The position numbers and the translations under genes are program-made. Source: Streptomyces sp. ADI95-17 (lineage in GTDB: Bacteria; Actinomycetota; Actinomycetes; Streptomycetales; Streptomycetaceae). From it: a stretch of 64,000 nucleotides of DNA. This document shows positions 47,895 to 56,159 of the stretch, piece by piece (within the stretch, counting starts at the first letter, position 1; every line of letters starts with the position of its first letter). The stretch is taken from the NCBI RefSeq assembly GCF_003846175.1, contig NZ_ML123052.1, positions 222,501-286,500 of the forward strand, written 5' to 3'. Under the pieces are notes generated by a model. It was not told where the DNA came from, searched no databases, and saw nothing but the letters and a program-made list of their open reading frames with translations.

Positions 47895-48710
47895 ATGCTG
47901 ACTGTCACCACCGTCAATGTGAACGGGCTCCGCGCCGCCGCCAAGAAGGGCTTCGTCGAGTGGCTGGCCCTTACCGAAGCCGATGTGATCTGCCTCCAGG
48001 AGGTACGGGCCGAGCCGCAGCAGCTGCCCGAAGAGGTGCGTGAGCCGGCGGGCTGGCACACCGTGCACGCGCCGGCCGCCGCCAAGGGGCGGGCCGGGGT
48101 CTCCCTCTACACGCGGCGTGCGCCGGAGCGCGTGCAGATCGGGTTCGGCGGATTCGGGGACGCCGGGAGCGAGGAGTTCGACGCGAGCGGGCGGTACGTG
48201 GAGGTCGACCTGCCGGGCGTCACGGTCGCGAGCCTGTATCTGCCGTCCGGTGAGGTCGGGACCGAGAAGCAGGACGAGAAGGAGCGGTTCATGGCCGCGT
48301 TCCTCCCGTATCTGAAGGGCCTGAAGGAGCGGGCCACCGCCGACGGCCGCGAGGTGGTGGTCTGCGGCGACTGGAACATCGCACACCAGGAGGCGGACCT
48401 CAAGAACTGGAAGGGCAACAAGAAGAACTCCGGCTTCCTCCCCGAGGAGCGGGAGTGGCTGACCCGGGTCTTCGACGAGGCGGAGTACGTAGACGTCGTA
48501 CGGGCGCTGCACCCCGACGAGGAGGGGCCGTACTCGTGGTGGTCCTACCGGGGGCGGGCCTTCGACAACGACACCGGCTGGCGGATCGACTACCAGGTGG
48601 CGACGCCGGGACTGGCCGGGCGCGCGGTGAAGGGCTGGGTCGAGCGGGCCGCGACGCACGGTGAGCGGTGGAGCGACCACGCGCCGGTGACGGTGGTCTT
48701 CGAACAGTAG
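47895..48710 (+). CDS. xth: Exodeoxyribonuclease III (AP endonuclease)
   Basis: 271 residues from ATG 47895. Exonuclease III/APE1 fold: VTTVNVNGLRAAAKKGFVEWL at the start, ADVICLQEVRAE near 29 (metal-binding Glu), GRYVEVDLPGVTVASLYLPSGE near 97, VVVCGDWNIAHQEADLKN near 152 (Asp-x-Asn), WRIDYQVATPGL near 234 (Asp) and ERWSDHAPVTVVF near 256 (Asp-His). Cuts DNA at abasic sites and removes 3' blocks in base excision repair. Confidence 0.94.
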   Translation: MLTVTTVNVNGLRAAAKKGFVEWLALTEADVICLQEVRAEPQQLPEEVREPAGWHTVHAPAAAKGRAGVSLYTRRAPERVQIGFGGFGDAGSEEFDASGRYVEVDLPGVTVASLYLPSGEVGTEKQDEKERFMAAFLPYLKGLKERATADGREVVVCGDWNIAHQEADLKNWKGNKKNSGFLPEEREWLTRVFDEAEYVDVVRALHPDEEGPYSWWSYRGRAFDNDTGWRIDYQVATPGLAGRAVKGWVERAATHGERWSDHAPVTVVFEQ

Positions 48711-48816
48711 AGCGTGCGAACGGGGAGAGTACCGGGCGGTACGGGCCGGGCAGTATCCCGGCGTGCGATCGAGATCGAGAGAGTCCGCCCGGCAGCAGTC
48801 CTCGCGTGACCGCCCG

Positions 48817-49503
48817 TCAGGGGGTGGGATCCCGCGGCGGTTCGTCGGTGCTTTCGCGGCGCAGCCGCCGGTCCAGTGCCATGGACAGCTCGGCGTCCAC
48901 CACCGCGCGGGCCAGCGGCCGCAGCTGCGGCGGTTCGGTCTCGTCGCCGCCCTGGCCCTCCAGGACGCCCACGAAGAGCTCGGCGAGCGCGTCGGCGTGC
49001 TCGCGGACGCGGCGGCCGGCCGCCAGCACGGTGGAGAGCGGCACCCCCTCGCGCACCAGCTGGGACGACACCTCCAGCAGGCGGCGGCTGATGTGGACGA
49101 TCTCGTCGCCGTCGGTGGCGAGATAGCCCAGTTCGAGGGCGGCGGCCAGGTTCTCCGGGGTGGTCTCGCCCTCGAAGTAGTCCGCGAGCTGCTCGGGGGT
49201 GAGGCGCACCGGGGTCTCCTCGGTCGGCTCGCCAAGGCCCAGCACCTCGGCGACATCGCGGCCGCTCTCGAAGGTGCGGGCGAGATCGGCGATGCCGGTG
49301 AGGGTGTGGCCGCGTTCCAGCAGGCCGGTGATGGTGCGCAGCCGGGCCAGGTGGTGGTCGTCGTACCAGGCGATGCGCCCCTCGCGGCGGGGCGGCGAGA
49401 TCAGTCCGCGCTCACGGTAGAAGCGCACGGTCCGCACCGGGATGCCGGCCTCCTTGGCCAGCTCCTCCATGCGGTATTCGCGGTGCTCGCGTCCTTCGGC
49501 CAC
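48817..49503 (-). CDS. MerR-family transcriptional regulator
   Basis: 228 residues. Winged helix at 10-75: YRMEELAKEAGIPVRTVRFYRERGLISPPRREGRIAWYDDHHLARL, followed by a coiled-coil (ITGLLERGHTLTGIADLART). The long C-terminal region (about 100-228, TPEQLADYFEGETTPENLAAALELGYLATD) is an effector domain larger than in metal-type MerR proteins. Divergent from the Baeyer-Villiger monooxygenase operon, for which it is the probable regulator; inverted repeats lie in the 162-base spacer. Confidence 0.88.
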   Translation of the reverse strand: MAEGREHREYRMEELAKEAGIPVRTVRFYRERGLISPPRREGRIAWYDDHHLARLRTITGLLERGHTLTGIADLARTFESGRDVAEVLGLGEPTEETPVRLTPEQLADYFEGETTPENLAAALELGYLATDGDEIVHISRRLLEVSSQLVREGVPLSTVLAAGRRVREHADALAELFVGVLEGQGGDETEPPQLRPLARAVVDAELSMALDRRLRRESTDEPPRDPTP

Positions 49504-49569
49504 ACCCGCACCCTACCGGCCCCGCCGGTGGCTCGGGCCGCTTGTTGTACCGCCGGTAACTTTCCACTG

Positions 49570-49593
49570 CCGTACCCCTACCCATCGGTACGG
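49570..49593. promoter_or_regulatory. Inverted repeat CCGTACC-N10-GGTACGG, candidate MerR operator
   Basis: Seven-base perfect arms, 24 bases in total, between the divergent MerR gene and the monooxygenase operon. Length and symmetry fit MerR-type operators lying between -35 and -10. A second palindrome, TGCCAG-N6-CTGGCA, follows at 49616-49633. Confidence 0.6.
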
Positions 49594-49615
49594 AGCTGCT
49601 CTACTCTCCCAACAA

Positions 49616-49633
49616 TGCCAGTGATTGCTGGCA
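49616..49633. promoter_or_regulatory. Second palindrome TGCCAG-N6-CTGGCA upstream of monooxygenase
   Basis: Perfect six-base arms ending 33 bases before the ATG at 49666. It could be a second regulator site or part of the leader mRNA. Confidence 0.45.
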
Positions 49634-49665
49634 GAGTCGTGTGACGTACCGCGGGAGGCGGCAGC

Positions 49666-51204
49666 ATGGCCCAGCACGAGCACGTACGAGTGGCGGTGAT
49701 CGGATCCGGATTCGGGGGCCTCGGGGCCGCGGTCCGGCTGCGCCGCGAAGGCATCACGGACTTCGTCGTCCTGGAGCGGGCCGACTCCGTCGGCGGCACC
49801 TGGCGCGACAACAGCTATCCGGGCTGCGCCTGCGACGTACCGTCCCACCTCTACTCGTTCTCGTTCGCGCCCAACCCCGAGTGGCCGCGCACCTTCTCCG
49901 GCCAGGAGCACATCCGCGCCTACCTGGAGCACGTCGCGGACACCTTCGGGCTGCGCCCGCACCTCCGGCTGGGCCATGAAGTGACGATTATGCGCTGGGA
50001 GCGCGAGGAGCTGCACTGGGTCATCGAGACGGCGAACGGGGCCCGCTTCACGGCCGATGTCGTGGTCTCCGCGACCGGCCCGCTCTCCGACCCGAAGACG
50101 CCGGACATACCCGGCCTCGCCGACTTCCCCGGCAAGGTCTTCCACTCGGCCCGCTGGGACCACGACGCCGATCTGACCGGCAAGCGCGTCGCCGTGATCG
50201 GCACCGGCGCCTCCGCCATCCAGATCGTGCCCGCGATCCAGCCGAAGGTCGGCAGCCTGACGCTCTTCCAGCGCACCCCGCCCTGGGTCATGCCGCGCAT
50301 GGACCGGAAGATCAGCGGCGCCGAGCGCTGGCTGCACCGCGCCCTGCCGGCCACCGGCACGGCCCGTCGCGGACTGCTCTGGGGCATAAGGGAGTTGCAG
50401 GTCAGCGCCTTCACCAAGCACCCGGGCGAGCTGGGACTGGTCGAGAGGATAGCCAAGGCCAACATGGCGCGGGCGATCAAGGACCCGGAGCTGCGGGCCA
50501 AGCTGACCCCCTCGTACCGCATCGGCTGCAAGCGCATCCTGCTCTCCAGCGCCTACTACCCGGCGCTCGCCCAGCCCAACGTGGACGTGGTCGCCTCCGG
50601 CCTGGCCGAGGTGCGCGGCTCCACGCTGGTCGCCTCCGACGGTACGGAGACCGAGGTCGACGCGATCATCTTCGGCACCGGCTTCCACGTCACCGACATG
50701 CCGATCGCCGAGCGCGTGGTGGGCGCGGACGGCATCACGCTCACCGAGTCCTGGAAGGACGGCATGCAGGCGCTGCGCGGCGCCAGCGCCGCCGGCTTCC
50801 CCAACTGGATGACGATCATCGGCCCCAACACCGGGCTCGGGAACTCCTCGATGATTCTGATGATCGAGTCCCAGCTGAACTACATGGCCGACTACCTGCG
50901 CCAGCTGAACGTGCTGGGCGGGCGCGTCGCGCTCGACGCGCGGACCTCGGCGGTCGGGTCCTGGAACCGCCGCGTCCAGGAGCGGATGAAGCGCACCGTG
51001 TGGAACACCGGCGGCTGCAACAGCTGGTACCTGGACGCCAGCGGGCGCAACACCACGGTCTGGCCGGGCACCACCGCCGAATTCCGCAAGGCGACGCGGT
51101 CGGTCGACCTCTCGGAGTACGAGGTCGTACGGATCCCGAAGCGGGCCGCCGCCGCGAAGGAACCGGCGGCCGGGAAGGCCGTCGCCGAGGAGGTCGGGGG
51201 ATGA
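49666..51204 (+). CDS. Flavin-containing (Baeyer-Villiger type) monooxygenase
   Basis: 512 residues from ATG 49666 (GGGAGG upstream). FAD motif GSGFGG at about 14-19, then SVGGTWRDNSYPGCACDVPSHLYS, the Baeyer-Villiger/NMO fingerprint FPGKVFHSARWDHD near 154-167, NADPH motif GTGASA near 182, and the conserved IFGTGFHVTD near 340. It inserts oxygen next to a ketone or hydroxylates with NADPH and O2. First gene of a three-gene operon with ATGA overlaps; composition resembles the mymA cluster of Mycobacterium (BVMO, lipase, SDR). Physiological substrate unknown, probably a lipophilic ketone or aldehyde. Confidence 0.92.
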   Translation: MAQHEHVRVAVIGSGFGGLGAAVRLRREGITDFVVLERADSVGGTWRDNSYPGCACDVPSHLYSFSFAPNPEWPRTFSGQEHIRAYLEHVADTFGLRPHLRLGHEVTIMRWEREELHWVIETANGARFTADVVVSATGPLSDPKTPDIPGLADFPGKVFHSARWDHDADLTGKRVAVIGTGASAIQIVPAIQPKVGSLTLFQRTPPWVMPRMDRKISGAERWLHRALPATGTARRGLLWGIRELQVSAFTKHPGELGLVERIAKANMARAIKDPELRAKLTPSYRIGCKRILLSSAYYPALAQPNVDVVASGLAEVRGSTLVASDGTETEVDAIIFGTGFHVTDMPIAERVVGADGITLTESWKDGMQALRGASAAGFPNWMTIIGPNTGLGNSSMILMIESQLNYMADYLRQLNVLGGRVALDARTSAVGSWNRRVQERMKRTVWNTGGCNSWYLDASGRNTTVWPGTTAEFRKATRSVDLSEYEVVRIPKRAAAAKEPAAGKAVAEEVGG

Positions 51205-52172
51205 GCCGGCTGCTGCGGCGCGACAGCGCCCCGCCGGTCCCCGCGCGCGAACTCACCGTGCGCTCCGCCGACGGCGCCCGCATCCACGTCGAGGTGCACG
51301 GGCGGGACGGCGCGCCGGCCGTGGTGCTCGCGCACGGCTGGACGTGCAGCACCCGCTTCTGGGACGCGCAGATCAGGGACCTCGCGGCGGACCACCGGGT
51401 CGTCGTCTACGACCAGCGCGGCCACGGCGGCTCGCCCGCGGTCGCCGCCGGGGGATGCAGCACCGACGCCCTCGCCGACGACCTCGAAGCGGTGCTGGCC
51501 GCCACGCTGGAACCGGGTGAGAAGGCCGTGCTCGGCGGGCACTCCATGGGCGGCATGACGATCATGGCCGCTGCCCGGCGGGCCGGGCTGCGTGAGCACG
51601 CGGCGGCCGTACTGCTGTGCAGCACCGGGAGTTCGCGGCTGCCCGCCGAGTCGGTGGTGGTGCCGATGCGGGCCGGTGCGGTGCGGACCCGGATGACCCG
51701 GGGGATCCTCGTGGCGTCGGCCCCGCTGGGACCGGTCACGCCGATTACCCGGCGGGTGCTCAAGTACGCCACGATGGGAGCAGGGTCGGCCCCGGAGCGG
51801 GTGGAGACCTGTGCCCGGATCGTGCACGCCTGCCCGAGGAAGGCCCGGGCCGCCTGGGGGCGGGTCCTCGCGGACCTCGATCTCGACGCGGGCGTACGGG
51901 AGTTGCGGGTGCCCACGGCGGTGATCGCGGGTACGGCGGACCGGCTCACCCCGATCGGGCACGCACGCGCGATCGCGGCCGCGCTCCCCGACGGCCTGGG
52001 GCTCACCGAACTGACGGGCCTGGGCCACATGACGCCGGTGGAGGCGCCGGAGGCGGTCACGGCGAAGCTCCGGGAGCTGGTCGCCGCGTACCTCCCTGCG
52101 GGTGCGGACGCGGGCGCGAAGACGGATTCGAGTGCGGGCACGGGTACGGCCGAGAAGGAGGAGGTCGCATGA
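51201..52172 (+). CDS. Alpha/beta hydrolase of the monooxygenase operon
   Basis: 323 residues from ATG 51201 (ATGA overlap with the monooxygenase). Oxyanion region VVLAHGWTCSTRFWDAQIRDL near 41, nucleophile elbow GHSMGGMT with Ser at about 115, Asp in IAGTADRLTP near 248, and His in LTGLGHMTPVEAPE near 278. Likely hydrolyses the ester made by the Baeyer-Villiger reaction. The C-terminal 30 residues are low-complexity (AGADAGAKTDSSAGTG). Confidence 0.9.
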   Translation: MSRLLRRDSAPPVPARELTVRSADGARIHVEVHGRDGAPAVVLAHGWTCSTRFWDAQIRDLAADHRVVVYDQRGHGGSPAVAAGGCSTDALADDLEAVLAATLEPGEKAVLGGHSMGGMTIMAAARRAGLREHAAAVLLCSTGSSRLPAESVVVPMRAGAVRTRMTRGILVASAPLGPVTPITRRVLKYATMGAGSAPERVETCARIVHACPRKARAAWGRVLADLDLDAGVRELRVPTAVIAGTADRLTPIGHARAIAAALPDGLGLTELTGLGHMTPVEAPEAVTAKLRELVAAYLPAGADAGAKTDSSAGTGTAEKEEVA

Positions 52173-53062
52173 GCGGCAGGCGGAGTCTCGAAGGACAGGT
52201 CGTCGTCGTCACGGGCGCGGCGCGCGGCGTGGGCGAACTGCTGGCCCGCAAGCTCTCGGCACGCGGCGCGAAACTCGCGCTGGTCGGCCTGGAGCCGGAC
52301 GAGCTGAAGAAGGTCTCCGAGCGGCTGCACTCGGAGAGCGACCACTGGTTCGCGGACGTCACCGACCACGAGGCGATGGCGCGGGTCGCCCAGGAGGTCA
52401 AGCAGCGGTTCGGGAAGATCGATGTCGTCGTCGCCAACGCCGGGGTCGCCGCGGGCGGACCGTTCGTCGACTCGGACCCGGATGCCTGGCGCCGGGTCAT
52501 CGAGGTCAACCTGATCGGCGGCGCGGTGACCGGGCGGGCGTTCCTGCCGGTGCTGATGGAGAGCCGCGGCTACTTCCTCCAGATCGCCTCGCTCGCGGCG
52601 ATGACGCCGGCGCCGATGATGACCGCGTACTGCGCGTCCAAGTCGGGCGTGGAGGCGTTCGCGCACAGCCTGCGGGCCGAGGTCGCCCACCGGGGCGTGA
52701 AGGTCGGGGTCGGCTACCTGTCCTGGACCGACACGGACATGGTGCGGGGCGCCGACCAGGACGACGTGATGCGCGAACTGCGCCAGCGGCTGCCCTGGCC
52801 GGCGAACCGCACGTACCCGCTGGGTCCCGCCGTCGACCGGATCGTCGCCGGTGTCGAGCGCCGCTCCCCGCACGTGTACGCGCAGTGGTGGCTGCGCGGG
52901 ATGCAGTCCGTACGGGGTTACCTGCCCTCGCTGATAGGCGTCGTCGGCCAGCGGGAGGTCCGCAGGTTCGGCTCGCGGCTGGACAGCGTGAGCAAGGGCC
53001 TCGTGGGCGCCGGAGGCGCCGCTGACCAGGACGCGAGGGCGGCGGCTACGCAGCGTAAGTGA
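52169..53062 (+). CDS. Short-chain dehydrogenase/reductase of the monooxygenase operon
   Basis: 297 residues from ATG 52169 (ATGA overlap). Rossmann motif VTGAARGVG at 14-22, NAG at about 90 (VVANAGVAAGG), catalytic Ser near 141 (LQIASLAAM) and YxxxK as YCASKSGVEAFAHSLRAEV near 154. It also has the C-terminal extension of SadH-like enzymes (ERRSPHVYAQWWLRGMQSVRGYLPSL), which may bind the membrane. It would oxidise an alcohol to the ketone used by the monooxygenase, or reduce a product. Confidence 0.9.
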   Translation: MSGRRSLEGQVVVVTGAARGVGELLARKLSARGAKLALVGLEPDELKKVSERLHSESDHWFADVTDHEAMARVAQEVKQRFGKIDVVVANAGVAAGGPFVDSDPDAWRRVIEVNLIGGAVTGRAFLPVLMESRGYFLQIASLAAMTPAPMMTAYCASKSGVEAFAHSLRAEVAHRGVKVGVGYLSWTDTDMVRGADQDDVMRELRQRLPWPANRTYPLGPAVDRIVAGVERRSPHVYAQWWLRGMQSVRGYLPSLIGVVGQREVRRFGSRLDSVSKGLVGAGGAADQDARAAATQRK

Positions 53063-53072
53063 TCGACATGCG

Positions 53073-53132
53073 GTGGATGCCGGGTCCTGCGACGCTGAAC
53101 GTGGTCCTCACGGACCGCCCCCAAGCATCCAC
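53073..53132 (+). terminator. Nested inverted repeats after the monooxygenase operon
   Basis: GTGGATGC (53073-53080) pairs with GCATCCAC (53125-53132); inside lies the hairpin GGTCC-TCAC-GGACC (53103-53116). It lies between the SDR stop and the ribosome-binding site of the small protein gene, so it could end the operon or act in the small gene's leader. Confidence 0.45.
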
Positions 53133-53146
53133 TAGGAGTGAACAGC

Positions 53147-53365
53147 ATGGGTATTGCAGACCAGTTCAAGGACAAGGCGCAGCAGCTCGCCGACGAGGCC
53201 AAGAAGAAGGCCGGGGAAGGCCGGAACAAGGGCCAGGAGCGGACGGGCACCGAGGGCCGGGAGCGGACGCAGAACATGTCCGAGCGGGCCTCGAAGACGT
53301 CGCAGCAGGGCCGTGACAAGGCCCGGGGCGCCGCGGACGAGCTCCGCGAGCGTCGCGAGCGCTGA
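53147..53365 (+). CDS. Small highly charged protein (CsbD-like in composition)
   Basis: 72 residues from ATG 53147 (TAGGAGTG upstream). Sequence MGIADQFKDKAQQLADEAKKKAGEG followed by R/E/Q-rich helical repeats to the end (DKARGAADELRERRER). It has no hydrophobic core and about 45 percent charged residues, like CsbD or hydrophilic stress proteins, but lacks a certain family match. A terminator follows. Possibly protective in drying or osmotic stress; this is inference from composition only. Confidence 0.7.
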   Translation: MGIADQFKDKAQQLADEAKKKAGEGRNKGQERTGTEGRERTQNMSERASKTSQQGRDKARGAADELRERRER

Positions 53366-53397
53366 CGAGCCTCCGCGACACTGCGCGTTGCCTGTGA

Positions 53398-53427
53398 GGG
53401 GCGTGCCCGGATCTCCGGGTGCGCCCC
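53398..53427 (+). terminator. Terminator after the small charged protein
   Basis: GGGGCGTGCCCGG and CCGGGTGCGCCCC pair with two wobble pairs around ATCT; TTT follows. Located 33 bases past the stop codon. Confidence 0.78.
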
Positions 53428-53500
53428 TTTCGCGCGGCACGGACCGGGGTCCTGGGGTCTTGGGGTCTTGCCCCGAGGGTCCCGGTCCCGGAGTCCCTCG

Positions 53501-53590
53501 GGCCCCGAAGGCCCCGGTCCCGGAGGCCCCGGTCTCGAAGGTCCCGGTCTCGAAGGCCCCGGTCTCGAAGGCCCCGGTCTCGAAGGCCCC
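53501..53590 (+). repeat. 15-bp tandem repeat, about six copies (GGTCTCGAAGGCCCC)
   Basis: Three identical units at 53546-53590 preceded by three diverged ones. It lies in the 250-base convergent gap before the dehydratase stop. Read on the plus strand it gives collagen-like GLEGP repeats, but there is no start, signal or ribosome-binding site, so I treat it as non-coding. Confidence 0.82.
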
Positions 53591-53612
53591 GACCCCGCCC
53601 CCGGCCCTGGTC

Positions 53613-54635
53613 TCAGTCCTGGTTCGCGGCCGGGTGCACCAGGTCGCTCGGGTCGGTGTTCGCCCCGCACAGCACCACGGCGATCCGCTCGCCTTCGCGC
53701 GGCCGGTATCCGCCGCACGGTGCGGTGAGCGCGGCCAGTGCGGTGGCGGCGGCGTGCTCGACGGCGACGCGGCGGTGGTCCCACAGTGCCTGGCGGGCGC
53801 GGACGATCTCGCCGTCCGGCACCAGGACGGAGTGGATGTCGTTCTCGCGTGCGGCGCGCAGGGCCAGGGCGGTGGCCCTGCGGGCGCCGAGGGAGTCGAC
53901 GGCGACCGAGTCGACGGGGACGTCGACCGGGCCACCGGCATCCAGGGCGGCGTTCAGCGCCCGGCAGTTCTCCGGCTCGACGGCGACCGTGCGGATGCCG
54001 TGGTGCCGGGCGGCGGTGGCGACGCCGGCGAACAGACCGCCCCCACCGACCGAGACCACCACGGTGTCCAGACCGGGGATCCGGGCGTGGATCTCCTCCA
54101 GCAGGGTGCCGGCCCCGGCGGCGATCAGCGCGTGGTCGTAGGCATGCGAGGCGAGCGCGCCGGACGAGGCGGCGAACTCCTCGCACGCCTTCAGGGCCTC
54201 GGCGTACTCCGCGCCGACCAGCCGCACGTCCGCCCCGTAGCCGCGCAGCTTGGCGATCTTCACCGCCGGCGCGGTGCTCGGCAGGAACACCGTGGCCCGT
54301 ACGCCCTGCTGCTGGGCGGCCCACGCGCAGGCCAGCCCGGCGTTGCCGCCGGAGGCGATGGTCACCCCCGCGTCCGGCAGGGTGCCCGCCTCGCGGTGGG
54401 CCTGGATGAAGTTCTGCGCGCCGCGTGCCTTGAAGGAGCCGGTGTGCTGCATGAACTCCAGCGCGTACCAGAGCTCGTAGGGCTCCTCGGACCCCACGCG
54501 GACCGTGTCCGGCGCGCCGGACACGACCGGTGCGACCGTGACCGGGCGGATGTGTCCGGCGGTCCGTTCGGTGGCGGCCTTGATGTCGTCGTACGTGAGG
54601 CTGTCGCCGAACAGGTCCGTGTCCCGGTCGCCCAT
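53613..54635 (-). CDS. Threonine/serine dehydratase-like PLP enzyme
   Basis: 340 residues. Fold type II PLP motifs: LEFMQHTGSFKARGAQNFI with the Schiff-base lysine K69, SGGNAGLACAWAAQQQG near 94 (substrate loop), VVVSVGGGGLFAGVATAARHH near 190 (phosphate-binding glycines) and the terminal VVLCGANTD near 322. It deaminates hydroxy amino acids to 2-oxo acids; lacks an ACT domain, so it is the catabolic or side-activity type rather than IlvA. The gene follows an SDR gene by 7 bases on the same strand. Confidence 0.88.
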   Translation of the reverse strand: MGDRDTDLFGDSLTYDDIKAATERTAGHIRPVTVAPVVSGAPDTVRVGSEEPYELWYALEFMQHTGSFKARGAQNFIQAHREAGTLPDAGVTIASGGNAGLACAWAAQQQGVRATVFLPSTAPAVKIAKLRGYGADVRLVGAEYAEALKACEEFAASSGALASHAYDHALIAAGAGTLLEEIHARIPGLDTVVVSVGGGGLFAGVATAARHHGIRTVAVEPENCRALNAALDAGGPVDVPVDSVAVDSLGARRATALALRAARENDIHSVLVPDGEIVRARQALWDHRRVAVEHAAATALAALTAPCGGYRPREGERIAVVLCGANTDPSDLVHPAANQD

Positions 54636-54642
54636 GTCTTTC

Positions 54643-55569
54643 TCACTTCCGTGGTCGCTGAATCAACCAGCTTATGCAGTTGCTGGTTCCGATGCGCGTC
54701 CGGCTCTTCCCGGCGCCGCTTGCCTCCCTCGTCGTCCCTGTCTCCCAGTCGGCCAACAACCTTGTGGTGTGCAGGTGCAGCCGCCGTGCCTCCTCGATCG
54801 CGAACCCGGGGCCGTGCGGGCTGATCGGCACGTCCCGCACGAAGGCGCTCAGCGGGGCGGCGGGCGGGGCGTCCAGCAGCCTGATGATCGGGACCATGGC
54901 CTCGTGAACCGGCTGGGCGGAACGGCGGATGACGTCGATCCGGGCCATGACGTCCGGTGTGTACTGCCCCGAGAAGCTGGTGCTGACCGTGCCCGGGTCG
55001 AGCAGCACGTACCGCACTTTCGTCCCCGGCCGGGCATCCGCGAAGGCGACACCGAGCAGATCGTTGAGTCGCCCGCCCTGCATGAGCGCCCGTTGCCCGT
55101 CGTACTCCCGCGCAAGCTGCAGGTCCTCCCAGCAGATCTCCCCTTCGCCGCCGGGCCCGGCGATGTTGAGGATGACCGGGGCATCGGCGGATTCGAGCAG
55201 GTCGGCCAGCCCATGGCTCAGTACGAAGCGACTGAGGTAGAAGTGGGCGAAGGTGTTCTCGAAGCCGTCGGCGGTGACCGCGCGGGTGGTCCGGAAGTGT
55301 CGTGCGCACAGCACCAGGGCGTCGACCTGCGCACAGGAGGACCGGATGCGTTCGACGACTGCTCCGGTATCGGCCAGACGGCTCAGGTCGGCATGAATGA
55401 AGTGCGCCCTTGCGGCCGCGCCACGTTGTCGCGCGCCATCGAGCCACGCCTCGCCCTTCCCCGCGTTGCGCCCGACGACCACCACCTCCTGCCCCCTTTC
55501 CAGGTAGGTGTCGGCGATGGCCCTGCCGATGCCGTCCGTGCCGCCGGTGATGACGTAGGTCTTCAACAC
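54643..55569 (-). CDS. Short-chain dehydrogenase/reductase
   Basis: 308 residues from GTG 55569; TTG 55566 is equally placed behind GAAGGAG. Rossmann motif VITGGTDGIGRAIADTYLERG near 5, VDALVLCARHF near 85 in place of the usual NNAG, and LQLAREYDGQRALMQGGRLNDLL (an altered YxxxK region: YDGQRAL) near 170. The missing canonical Tyr-x-x-x-Lys suggests an atypical or inactive SDR. The C-terminal 25 residues (GKSRTRIGTSNCISWL) run up to the dehydratase start. The following PPOX gene lies 25 bases upstream on the same strand, so the three may form one operon. Confidence 0.78.
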   Translation of the reverse strand: MLKTYVITGGTDGIGRAIADTYLERGQEVVVVGRNAGKGEAWLDGARQRGAAARAHFIHADLSRLADTGAVVERIRSSCAQVDALVLCARHFRTTRAVTADGFENTFAHFYLSRFVLSHGLADLLESADAPVILNIAGPGGEGEICWEDLQLAREYDGQRALMQGGRLNDLLGVAFADARPGTKVRYVLLDPGTVSTSFSGQYTPDVMARIDVIRRSAQPVHEAMVPIIRLLDAPPAAPLSAFVRDVPISPHGPGFAIEEARRLHLHTTRLLADWETGTTREASGAGKSRTRIGTSNCISWLIQRPRK

Positions 55570-55594
55570 GGTGCTCCTTCTCTGCTTCTCCGTC

Positions 55595-56008
55595 TCACAG
55601 GAAACGGGACGCGATCTTTTCGGGGGCGACGTGGACGGTGACCAGTTCCGGGAGGGTGGCATACGACTCCGGATGGTGTTCGGCGTAGAGCTTGCCGGTG
55701 TACTTGACGGCAAGCTCGTCCATGCGCTCGCGGCTGCCCGCACTCTCGAACCGGGCGGTGCCGCTGATCACCGCGTACCCGTAGGGCTCGTCCGGTGGGT
55801 TGACCGTCACGCTCAGTCGGGGATCTCGCCGCAGATTGCGCACCTTGAGCTTGTCGAAACCGGTCACGAAGAAGAGGTCGTCGCCGTCCCTCCCCACCCA
55901 GACCACCGACTGGTGCGGGCTTCCGTCGGGCTGAAGGGTTGCCACGGTGACGAAGACCCTGGAATCGAGGACTTCTCGCAATTTCTCGGACATGTGGACC
56001 GGACTCAC
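55595..56008 (-). CDS. Pyridoxamine 5'-phosphate oxidase-family (F420/FMN split-barrel) protein
   Basis: 137 residues from GTG 56008, six bases behind AGGAG; ATG 55993 is the alternative. The split beta-barrel reads EVLDSRVFVTVATLQPDGSPHQSVVWVGRDGDDLFFVTG, then KVRNLRRDPRLSVTVNPPDEPYGYAVISGTARF, typical of the PPOX class TIGR03618 (F420-binding in actinobacteria). Such enzymes reduce or bind flavin/F420 and act on small redox molecules. First gene of the probable minus-strand operon; divergent from a TetR regulator that may control it. Confidence 0.87.
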   Translation of the reverse strand: MSPVHMSEKLREVLDSRVFVTVATLQPDGSPHQSVVWVGRDGDDLFFVTGFDKLKVRNLRRDPRLSVTVNPPDEPYGYAVISGTARFESAGSRERMDELAVKYTGKLYAEHHPESYATLPELVTVHVAPEKIASRFL

Positions 56009-56159
56009 ACAGGACTCCTGGAGTGAGGGACGACGCGACGGCAAACGCGCCCAGCGAAGCGCTAATGCCACAACTATGTGACAGTTAATGGCTGAGGTGC
56101 AATAGGTAAGTGGCGCTTCTTGGTGGATCAGCCGCACCCCTGCGTATGCTCCGATCACG

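Noticed and set aside
53154..54824. 556-codon plus-strand frame with collagen-like GLEGP repeats
   Set aside because: It overlaps the PLP dehydratase on the other strand, and the collagen-like part comes only from the 15-bp repeat.
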